Made by a program: the position numbers and the translations under genes. Source: UBA5069 sp963773745 (GTDB lineage Bacteria; Chloroflexota; Anaerolineae; Caldilineales; Caldilineaceae). From it: a DNA stretch of 64,000 nucleotides. The notes below the pieces were generated by a model, which saw only the letters and a list, made by a program, of their open reading frames with translations, was not told where the DNA came from and ran no database searches. The stretch spans positions 496,001 through 560,000 of the forward strand of contig CAVZCL010000001.1 of NCBI GenBank assembly GCA_963773745.1. The letters run 5' to 3'. Below are positions 56,383-64,000 of this stretch, one piece after another. Positions within the stretch are counted from its first letter, which is position 1; every line of letters begins with the position of its first letter.

Positions 56383-59300
56383 TCAGCCCACCGCCATGAT
56401 CTCAAGCGTGCGCAGGAGCGCTTTTTGCCAGCGGCCGTCGTCGTCAATGGGCAGGTAGATGGCGCGGCGGCCGACGCGTGCCGCCTCCTCGGGCACAAAG
56501 CGGCCGTGCTCGTCGCTCAGCTTGCCCAGCGCCAGCCGCAGCCGCCGCTCGAGCGTGCGCCGGTCCATGTTCTCCAGCGCATCGCCATAGAGCACAATCT
56601 GCTCCATGTCGCGGCCAATGCGCTCCACGCCTGCGCGTGCAGCCAGCGTCTTCACGCGTATCTGGTAGAAGAGGTTGTCCACTTCCTCGGGCACGCCGCC
56701 GGTGAGTGCATCTTCGCCAAAGCGATCGATCAGCTCGCGCCGCATCTCCTCAAGGCTCTCGTCATGCGTCATGGCAGCAATGCGCCGGTAGAGCTGCAGC
56801 CGCAGCCCCTCATCCTCCACATAGGCAACGGGAATGCGGGCGTCAATCGGCAGGTCCAGCGTGACGGGTGCAGCGAGGGGATCTTCCATGTCGAAGGGGG
56901 CGTCAAGGTCATCGCGCGGCACGGTGGGGGCGGGCAGCTCGCCCGCCGCTGACGGAGCCGCACTCGACTCCTGGGCGATGTCGGCCGTGCCGTCCACCAC
57001 AATCTCCTCGTCGCTTTCGCTGTCGCCATTTTGCTTGACCGCCTGGTCAAAGCGATCCTTGCGCTTGCGCGCTTCGTTGACAGCCTGCGCCACAAGGCGC
57101 GTGTAGAGGTCGAAGCCAATGCTGTCAATGTGGCCATGCTGCTTGGCCCCCAGCAGCTCGCCTGCGCCGCGAATCTCCAGGTCGCGCATGGCAATGCGGA
57201 AGCCCGCGCCCAGCTCTTCGCTGCTTTCGATGATGGCGGAGAGGCGGCGCTGCGCGTCGTAGCTCAGCACCGTATTTTTGTCGTGCAGCAGGTAGCAGTA
57301 GCCCCGCTGCGCGCTGCGCCCCACCCGCCCGCGCAGTTGGTAGAGTTGGGCCAGCCCAAAGTGCTCGGCACGGTTGATGATGATGGTATTGGCGTTCTGG
57401 ATGTCCAGCCCGTTCTCAATGATTGTCGTGGCCACCAGCACGTCAAATTCGCCGTCGGAGAAGCGCATCATCACTTCCTCCAGCTCGGCCTCATGCATTT
57501 GCCCGTGGCCCACCACCACCGACGCCTCGGGCACCAGGTGGCGCACGCGGTCGGCCAGGGTCTGAATGCCACGCACCTTGTCGGTGACGATGAAGACCTG
57601 CCCGTCGCGGTTGATCTCGCGCTGGATTGCCTGGCGCAGCAGCGTGTCATCCCACTCGGAGAGCACTGTGTGGATGGGCTGGCGCTCTCGCGGCGGCGTG
57701 TTGATTGTGCTCATGTCGCGCAGACCGCTCAGGCTCATATGCAGCGTGCGCGGGATGGGCGTGGCGCTCAGCGTCAGCACATCCACCTTGTTGCGCAGAA
57801 TCTTGAGCTTCTCCTTCTGTCCCACGCCAAAGCGCTGCTCCTCGTCAATAATGACCATGCCCAGGTCCTTGAACTCAAGGTCCTGCGCCAGCAGCCGGTG
57901 GGTGCCCACCACCATGTCGATTGTGCCCGCGCGGAAGCCTTCGGAAATCTGCTTCTGCTGCGAGGTGGTGCGGAAGCGGCTGAGCATCTCCACACGCACG
58001 GGGAACTTGGCCAGGCGGCGGCTGAGGGTGCGATAGTGCTGCAGCGCCAGCACCGTGGTAGGCACAAGCATGGCAATCTGCTTGCCGTCCATCATTGCCT
58101 TGAAGGCCGCACGGATCGCTACTTCCGTCTTGCCGTAGCCCACATCGCCGCAAATGAGGCGGTCCATGGGGCGCTCGGACTCCATGTCACGCTTCACCGC
58201 ATCAATCGCGTGAAGCTGGTCCTCGGTCTCCTCATAGGGGAAGGCGGCTTCCATCTCATCCTGCCAGGGGCCGTCGGGGCTGTAGACGTGGCCCTGCACA
58301 AGCTCGCGCTCGGCGTAGAGCTTGAGCAGATCGTCGGCAATGTCGGCAATCGCCTTGCGCGCTCGCTCCTTGGTGAGCGCCCAATCGGCCGTGCCCAGGC
58401 GGCTAATGGGCGGCACGCGCTCGCCCGCGCCCACATAGCGGCTGAGGCGGTCGGCCTGATGCACGGGCACGTAGAGCTTGTCGCCGCGCGCATAGTTGAC
58501 CTGCAGATACTCCCGATCGGCGCCCCCCACCTGGATGCGCGTCAGCCCGTCAAACTGGCCGATGCCATGCTCGATGTGGACGACGAAATCGCCCACCTTG
58601 ACGTCGGCGAAGAAGAGTTCGGGGGCGACGCGACTGTGGTGCTGCGGCCGGCTGCGCGCCTGGGGACGACTCCAGCCAAAGAGCTCGGCGTCGGCAAAGA
58701 GGTGGACATTGCTGCCGCTGTCGGGCGCGCGCGCTTCGTCGCCAGGCGCGTCTTCAGCGTCCCCAGTCGCACTGGTGCTACCCCCGTTGCGGCCGTTCCG
58801 GCCCTTCTGCGGCGCAGCCACGCCCTTGACGACGAAACCCTCGCCCAGAATGCCCTGCAGCAGCGTAACGCCGGGCAAAGGCGGTCGCTCGAGGTCGCTC
58901 TGCACCGCAGCGTCCATATCGTGCTCGCGCAGCAGCTCTTGCATGCGCGCCGCCTGGCGGGTGACGAGCACAATGCGATCCTGCTGCGCCTGGAGCTTTT
59001 TCAGTTCGGACGCGATCTGCTTGGTCTTGCCGCCAAAGCGAGGCCCGGGCGCAAAGCAGACGCGCCAGCGGGGTGTTGCCCGCGGCCGTGCGGCTGTAGA
59101 GGTCACCATAGCCCAGCAGCAGCGGGTTGCGTGCCCGCAGCGCGGTGCGCACATCCTCGGTAACAAAGTGGCTGCCCACATAATCGCGCGGCAACTCGCC
59201 CGTATGCTGGAGTTCAAGGCAGAGGGAAGTTGCCTGGTTTTCCAGCTCGTTGAGCGTGGCGAAGAGATCGAGCGCGTCATCCACGATGAGCAGGCCATCA

Positions 59301-60283
59301 GCGGGCAAGTGATCAATCGGGCCGGCCGGCTGGTCATAGATATAGGGCAGATACCACTCAATGCCGTGGAAGCTGTGTCCCTGCGCCAGGTGCTGCACCT
59401 CGACGCGCATCTCCTCGCGGTACGGTGAGGAGCAGCGAGGCGTCGGCCAGCAGTGGCTGCGGCTGCCCATCAACGGCCACATTGGCAGCGGAAGTCAGCG
59501 ATCCGCCCCGAATGTGCATGCGCTCGAGCGCGTTGGGTCCAAACTTGCTCAGTGCCTCGCTGCCCGGGCCAATCTCCACACTCTGCACCTTGCGCAGCGT
59601 GCGCTGGGTCGCCGGGTCAAAGAGGCGCAGGCTCTCCACCTCGTCGCCGAAGAGATCAATGCGCACGGGATGGGGCAGATTGGGCGGCCAGATATCGATG
59701 ATGCCGCCGCGGCGCGAAAGGTGCCCGCCTCCTCCACCACGTCGGCGGGATTGTAGCCGGTTTCCACCCATTGCAGCGCCATCTGGTCCAGGCGCACAAC
59801 CTGACCGACCTTGAGGGGGCGCAGCGCCATGCGCAGCTTCGCGGCGCTGGCAGTGTCTTTTGTGTGAGCGCACGTGCCGCGGCGACCACGATGACAGCGC
59901 CCGTTGCTCGCGCCCACGCGCCCCTGCAGCGCGGCGAGCGCCGTCAGCCTGCGCTGGCGCGTCGCGCTGCTCCAGTGAATGCGCTCATAGGGGAGCGCGT
60001 CGGGGTCGGCGAGATGGTAGACGCTGGGGCCGCCCGCCTCGGGCGCGGGCAGCCACTGCTTCAGTTGCTCAATCCACTGCGTGGCCATCTCGTTGCGCGC
60101 CGTCACAAAGAGGATTGGCCCGTTGTGCTGCGCAGCCAGCGCAGCGACGAGCGCGGGGCGCGCCGCGGCCAGCAGCGCCTGTGGCGGCAACTCGGCGCGC
60201 GCCGTTGCATCCGCCAGCGCCGCCGTCAGGTCAACGTAGGCGGGCAGGCGCTGTATGACATCCAGCATTCCAGTCAGGCGCAT
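56383..60283 (-). CDS. mfd: Transcription-repair coupling factor (about five frame breaks in the N-terminal third)
   Basis: Mfd removes stalled RNA polymerase and recruits UvrA. The intact frame from about 59040 to 56383 has the RNA-polymerase-interacting domain (FFADVKVGDFVVHIEHGIGQ), the RecG-like translocase with Walker A CGDVGYGKTEVAIRAAFKAM, DEEQRFGVGQKEKL, TLSATPIPRTLHMSLSGLRD and TTIIENGLDIQNANTIIINR, and the C-terminal TRCF domain. The UvrB-like N-terminal part begins at 60283 (or 60268) with LDVIQRLPAYVDLTAAL. It continues in pieces through ALPYERIHWSSATRQRRLTA, RRGGIIDIWPPNLPHPVRID and VEVQHLAQGHSFHGIEWYLP. Breaks fall near 59870, 59840, 59720, 59440 and 59040. Total about 1,300 codons. 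The density of breaks suggests sequence indels. Confidence 0.88.
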
Positions 60284-60533
60284 GTTCAGTCACTTCCCAA
60301 CGACTCGGCCGGTGAAGGGAGACGGGCAACCGGCGCATGACGCGCCGCCGCCCGCCCGAGGCGGCATCGACTTGCGTTTCGCGGTGGGGCTTCGGTCGAG
60401 GTCTCCGAAGTCCGCAACAGTGGGCAGCGGGGGCTTCCAGCCCTCACGTCCGGGCAACGTTTCTGAGGACACAGCGCGTTCCATCGCTACGGCTTGCACC
60501 GCGGCTACGAAACGCATTCTCTACGCAGTTCGT

Positions 60534-61158
60534 TCAGCTGCCGGCTGCCTTCTCGCCCACATTGTCGCTCATCTTGTCACCGTTGAAGCGGTTCATGGCG
60601 ACCTCCATGCCCTCGAAGAGCCATGCTTCGGCGGCGTCGGCCACACGGCCGCGCGTAGAGGCGAAGAGCGCTTCCTCGTCCGCCGAAAAGTCCTGCAGAA
60701 CGTAGGCGGCGGGGTCCATGCGGCCGGGCGGTCGCCCAATGCCGACGCGGGCGCGCCCAAACTCCTGGCTGCCCAGGCGGTCGATGAGCGATTTGATACC
60801 ATTCTGGCCGCCGCTGCTGCCGCCCGGGCGCAGGCGCAGCCGCCCGCTGTCAAGATCCAGGTCGTCATGGATGACCAGCATCTGCTCAAGTTCAACCTGG
60901 TAGAAGCGGGCGAGGGGTGCAACGGCCTCGCCAACGAGGTTCATGTAGGTGAGTGGTTTGACGAGCAGCACCTTGGCACGGCGACCGCCGGCGCTCACCC
61001 AGCCCTGGCCCACCAGGGCCTTGTTCTGCATTTTGTCGAGCGCAATGGAGTGGCGACGCGGCAAAAAGCTCGAGGCACTGGAAGCCGATGTTGTGGCGAT
61101 TGGCCGCAAAGCGTGGCCCCGGGTTGCCCAGGCCCACAATCATTTGAACTGAACCCAC
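60534..61158 (-). CDS. pth: Peptidyl-tRNA hydrolase (frame break near 61070)
   Basis: It releases peptides from tRNAs that drop off ribosomes. The start GTG at 61158 has AAGGAG nine bases upstream. The N-terminal frame gives MIVGLGNPGPRFAANRHNIG with the catalytic His. After about 25 residues the frame changes to LPRRHSIALDKMQNKALVGQ, then KVLLVKPLTYMNLVGEAVAP, the catalytic Asp in LVIHDDLDLDSGRLRLRPGG, SSGGQNGIKSLIDRLGSQEF and RARVGIGRPPGRMDPAAYVL. About 207 residues joined. The break is probably an indel. It lies between mfd and a secreted-protein gene. Confidence 0.88.
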
Positions 61159-61182
61159 TTGGCAAAACTCCTTGCAATCAAA

Positions 61183-61315
61183 CCCGACTCAGAAACGCAG
61201 GGGCGCAGAGCAAGGCGTAAAGGTTCCCAAAGAAGTGCAACTGCAAGAACTGCCTATCCCTCTGCTGTTCTGCTCTCGCCAACCATTTCCTTGCGTCTTT
61301 GCGCCTGCGCGTCGC
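61183..61315. repeat. CGCAGGGGCGCAGAG...CTTTGCGCC repeat region
   Basis: Units of the GCGCAGAGCAAGG and CTTTGCGCC vocabulary with AACTGCAAGAACTGCC between; an imperfect palindrome between pth and the next gene. Confidence 0.5.
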
Positions 61316-61325
61316 AGCCGACCGT

Positions 61326-62166
61326 TTATCCGTAGCGGCGGCGCGCCCAACTGAAGACGCGCTTGCCCCCATAGGCGGCCAGCGCCAGCAGAAAGAGCGC
61401 CGCACTGAAGCGCATGCCCCGATAGAGCTGGTCGCGCAGCCTGTTGATGGAGAGTGCCACGCCCAATTCGACGCGTGGCGGATGTGGCTGGCGTCGCCTG
61501 CTCGTTGGCGGCGGCGCTGGGCTGCGAGGGGGCCAGATCGCCCGGCTGCACGACGACGGGCGCAGCGGCCAGGTCGGTCGCGGGTTGCGCGGCGTTCACA
61601 TCGGGCGCAGGTATGGGCGTGGGAGCAGCAGCGTCCTGGCCCAGCTGCGGCTGCACCACAGCACCAATCGCCGGCGTGGGCGAAGGCGCCGGCGTAAAGG
61701 TGGGCGTGGGCACGCTTGAGGTTGGCGTAATCGTGGGCGTTGCCGACAAGTCGGGCGTGGGTGTGCCGGCCGGCCCCTGGTTCACGCTCAGGTTGGGAGC
61801 CAACGTCTCGGCATAGTTGCCGTCCTGCTTGACGACGCGCAGGCGCAGCGTGTAGATGCCGGGCGGCAGCCCTGCAGCGCGCCAAATACCCAACTGGCCG
61901 TTGATGACCTCGGCCGTGCCGCCGTCAAAGTAGACAAAGGCATCGTCGCCGCTGGGCTCCAGTTTGTAGTGCAGCTCGTACTTCTGAAATGGGTCGATGG
62001 TGGCGGTGCCCATGACCGGCACATCGCCCGAGAGCGCGGAGCCGGGCGCGGGGGACGTAATGCCCGACTGCGCGTGCGCTTGTGTCGTGCCAAGCAGAAG
62101 CATGAGTGCGGCACATGCGATGAGCCATGCGCTGCGCACCAGCCAGTATTGAACTTGTCGAACCAT
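61326..62166 (-). CDS. Secreted protein with Thr/Pro-rich linker and C-terminal membrane anchor (frame break near 61475)
   Basis: ATG at 62166 opens a signal peptide (LIACAALMLLLGTTQAHAQ). A beta-rich domain follows: SGITSPAPGSALSGDVPVMG, TATIDPFQKYELHYKLEPSG and GLPPGIYTLRLRVVKQDGNY. It looks like the Ig-like repeats common in exported Chloroflexota proteins. Then comes a long Thr/Pro/Ala linker (TPTPDLSATPTITPTSSVPT). One frame over, the end reads ELGVALSINRLRDQLYRGMR, then FSAALFLLALAAYGGKRVFS and a basic tail, a single anchor helix, stopping at 61326. So the domain is displayed outside the cell. Function unknown. Confidence 0.7.
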
Positions 62167-62230
62167 TCCATCACTCTCCGGAGAAGTGCGTTGCGCGTTG
62201 AGGACACGCGCGCCTGCGCCGCCTTCCCTC

Positions 62231-63157
62231 CTACTGGGTTTGCTGCGCGCGCAGATAGGCAATGATCGTGCCCATCTGCACGTCGTCCAAATCGGGCCGG
62301 CCGCCGCTCGCCGGCATGACCAGCCCCGTGGTGTTCTCGGGGCTGTTGAGGTCACGCCCGGTGCGAATGAACTGAAGCAGTTCCGTGTCGTTGAGCGACT
62401 GGATGAATGCGTTGTTCACCAGCGTGTTGCCCAAATTGGGCACGCCTTCGGCGTTCTGTCCATGGCACGCTGCGCACGCTTCGCGGTAGAGCGTTAGCCC
62501 TTCGCTCTGCGTCGCGTCCAGCGTCGCGCCCGAGGCCGCGGTCATTGGGCCCGCCACGGGCATCACTGCCATCTCGGCCGCCTGCGCGTGCGCCTCGGCG
62601 GTGCGCTGCCAGCCATTGCTGAATAGTACACCAAAGACTATTAAAACCACGCCTACGGTTCCCGCAACGGGCAGCCACGCACGCCGCCGTGCTGTGACGA
62701 CGCCCTCGTCATCCTCGTCCGCTTCGGCCGGCTCGCCCGCCATGAGAGCAATGACGCACATGGCCGTGATTGTCGTAAAGGCAACCAGCGCAAGGAACGG
62801 AATTGTGACGAAACCAAACCAGTTGATCCAGAGCGTTGTGCACGAAGCGCCGTTGCGGCAGACCTGCACCGCATCAAACCAGTCAGTCTTCTCAAGCAGA
62901 TAGTGGTAGCTGGAGACGCCCATGCCCAGCACGCTCAGGGGCAATACGTACTTCGGCAGATGGCGGTCGCGCAGCAGGAGGCCGGTGAGCAGCACCAGCG
63001 TGAGCGGATACATGAGGATGCGCTGGTACCAGCAGAGGTCGCACGGGATAAAGCCCATGACCTCGCTGAAGTAGAGACTGCCGAGCATGGCAACCCAGGC
63101 CGCAACCAGTGCAATGTAGAGGCTGGCGCGATCCAAATAGTAGGAGAGTGATCCCAT
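62231..63157 (-). CDS. DsbB/BdbC-type disulfide oxidoreductase fused to a cytochrome c domain
   Basis: Residues 1-180 are a DsbB/BdbC protein with four membrane helices. The first redox pair is in GFIPCDLCWYQRILMYPL (Cys39, Cys42); the second is in VQVCRNGASCTTL (Cys100, Cys106). An acidic loop and one more helix (PVAGTVGVVLIVFGVLFSNG, residues 164-183) follow. Then comes a c-type cytochrome domain: haem motif CAACH at 228-232 and axial Met281 in LVMPASGGRPDL. DsbB normally passes electrons to quinone; here a haem is covalently tied on and could route them to cytochrome c or the ba3 oxidase. That route is inference. ATG at 63157; the frame is intact. It lies between two other extracytoplasmic genes. 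Confidence 0.87.
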   Translation of the reverse strand: MGSLSYYLDRASLYIALVAAWVAMLGSLYFSEVMGFIPCDLCWYQRILMYPLTLVLLTGLLLRDRHLPKYVLPLSVLGMGVSSYHYLLEKTDWFDAVQVCRNGASCTTLWINWFGFVTIPFLALVAFTTITAMCVIALMAGEPAEADEDDEGVVTARRRAWLPVAGTVGVVLIVFGVLFSNGWQRTAEAHAQAAEMAVMPVAGPMTAASGATLDATQSEGLTLYREACAACHGQNAEGVPNLGNTLVNNAFIQSLNDTELLQFIRTGRDLNSPENTTGLVMPASGGRPDLDDVQMGTIIAYLRAQQTQ

Positions 63158-63217
63158 AAGCCTGCTTCGATCCCTTCGGAAGGGAGTGGTTGATTGAAGT
63201 GACACCGGCACGCAACA

Positions 63218-63356
63218 CTTCAACGCAAAGACGCAAAGGGTTGCAAAGAAACGTCAAGAAAAAGCAAACACAGAGCAGCAGGACTATATAACCGGCTTTC
63301 CTTTGCGTTGCTTTGTGTTGCTTTGCGACACTTTGCAACCCTTTGCGTTAAGACGT
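63218..63356. repeat. AACGCAAAGACGCAAAGG...CCTTTGCGTT imperfect palindrome
   Basis: AACGCAAAGACGCAAAGGG at the left and CCCTTTGCGTTAAGACG at the right, with internal GCAAAG and CTTTGC units. It sits between the DsbB fusion and the DsbA-like gene. Confidence 0.7.
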
Positions 63357-63380
63357 AGCCGTTGTCACGCCGGTATTACG

Positions 63381-64000
63381 TTAGTTGGCTGCGGCCTGAA
63401 TCTGCGCCGACAACGCGTTGTAGTCAAAGGGTTCGGCAGCGAGCACGTCGTTCACCAGAATGGAGGGCGTGCTTGTTGAGCCCAAGCTGCTGGGTCTCGA
63501 CCAGCGACTGTGCGATTGCAGCGTTGAACTGCTGCGTGTTCATGCACGTTCTGAATTGGTCTACATCCAGCCCCACGGCTTCGGCGTGGATGACCAGCTG
63601 GTCAAAGGTCAGAGCCGCCTGTCCGCGTTGCTCCGCCACCTGGAAGATGCGATCATGGAAGGGCCAGAACATGTTCTGGTCGGCGGCGCACTCCGGTGGC
63701 GTTTGCAGCCATCAGCGCGCCCGGCGCATGCTGCCCCAACGGGAATTGGTGGAACTCCAGGCGAACCGTGCCGCCTTGACAAGTCATTGACAAGCTGCGG
63801 CTTGATTGTGCGCGCAAACTGCTGGCACGCCGGGCAAACGAAGTCTTCCCACATCTGCACCACAACCGGCGCGTTGGGGTCGCCCAGCGATGTGCCGTTG
63901 ATCCACTCGGCGGGCACGTCGGGCGCGACACAGTGACTGTAGCGGGGGTTCGATTGTTCTGCCAAAGCAGGAGCACAACCAGCGCCAGCAGCAGAATGCC
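63381..64000 (-). CDS. DsbA-like thioredoxin-fold protein, cut by window edge (about four frame breaks)
   Basis: A DsbA/thioredoxin_4-type thiol oxidase held by an N-terminal membrane helix (LLLALVVLLLW at the right edge). Pieces in order: VPAEWINGTSLGDPNAPVVV, then the active site WEDFVCPACQQFARTIKPQL (CPAC), GTVRLEFHQFPLGQHAPGAL, FWPFHDRIFQVAEQRGQAAL, VDQFRTCMNTQQFNAAIAQS and STPSILVNDVLAAEPFDYNA, with the cis-Pro in STPS. It stops at 63381. Breaks fall near 63925, 63775, 63680 and 63465. It precedes the DsbB-cytochrome gene, its natural redox partner. Confidence 0.8.

Noticed and set aside
57031..59163. A 710-codon plus-strand frame opposite mfd
   Set aside because: It is antisense to the conserved mfd motifs; composition is typical of a shadow frame.

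Overview
This window looks like a chromosomal segment of a GC-rich bacterium, most probably a member of the Chloroflexota (Caldilineae/Anaerolineae type). That placement is an inference. It rests on mevalonate-pathway genes with an archaeal-type HMG-CoA synthase, a secreted repeat protein ending in an FLPLL tail, a ba3-type oxidase with Sco proteins, and abundant intergenic palindromes built from a small shared vocabulary (CTTTGCGCCTCTGCGTC-like, CCTCACCCCCGGCCCCTCTCC-like and GTAGGTCACGTCTCCTGACG-like units). No tRNA, rRNA, CRISPR or insertion sequence with a transposase was found.

Layout. 1-6.9 kb: a minus-strand family of secreted, membrane-anchored proteins, with one large copy, one copy cut by the window edge, two decayed copies, and a YbjQ-family gene between. 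7.1-15.1 kb: branched-chain amino acid genes (ilvB-ilvN-ilvC, pyruvate kinase, a YdeI/OmdA protein, leuA), headed by a sigma70-like promoter, a Leu/Ile/Val-rich leader peptide and an intrinsic terminator, the layout of a transcription attenuator. 15.3-22.4 kb: a DUF11-like secreted repeat protein, a ThuA-like protein, a small broken winged-helix gene, PgeF, and a very large HtrA-type protease with three extra repeated modules and an SH3b domain. 22.8-27.1 kb: a thiamine ABC transporter (thiB-thiP-thiQ) behind a TPP riboswitch with its own terminator. 27.4-34.8 kb: a patatin phospholipase, two unknown genes, a PpsR-type regulator, and a peptide/nickel-type ABC transporter without ATPases.

35.0-39.4 kb: a ba3-type cytochrome oxidase operon (two Sco-like proteins, a 41-residue subunit IIa, subunit II with a repetitive tail, subunit I). 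39.5-43.6 kb: a hydrogenase-protease-like gene, threonine synthase, and a heavily broken B12-binding radical SAM gene. 43.9-47.0 kb: a tight three-gene unit (two DUF488 proteins plus a putative dual-OB protein) and a Gfo/Idh/MocA oxidoreductase. 47.2-55.2 kb: an SDR, three unusual proton-antiporter-like membrane proteins, HMG-CoA reductase split by a repeat insertion, and HMG-CoA synthase. 55.4-64.0 kb: a HigBA-type toxin-antitoxin pair, mfd, pth, a secreted membrane-anchored protein, a DsbB-cytochrome c fusion, and a DsbA-like protein cut by the right edge.

A striking property of the whole window is frame disruption. At least 25 single-base frame breaks fall inside recognisable, mostly conserved genes (leuA, thiP, thiQ, thrC, mfd, pth, the radical SAM gene, dsbA), while ilvB/N/C, coxI, dppA/B/C and pyk are intact. 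Most breaks are probably sequence or assembly indels, but this cannot be decided from the sequence alone. Coordinates of broken genes are given for the reconstructed gene.
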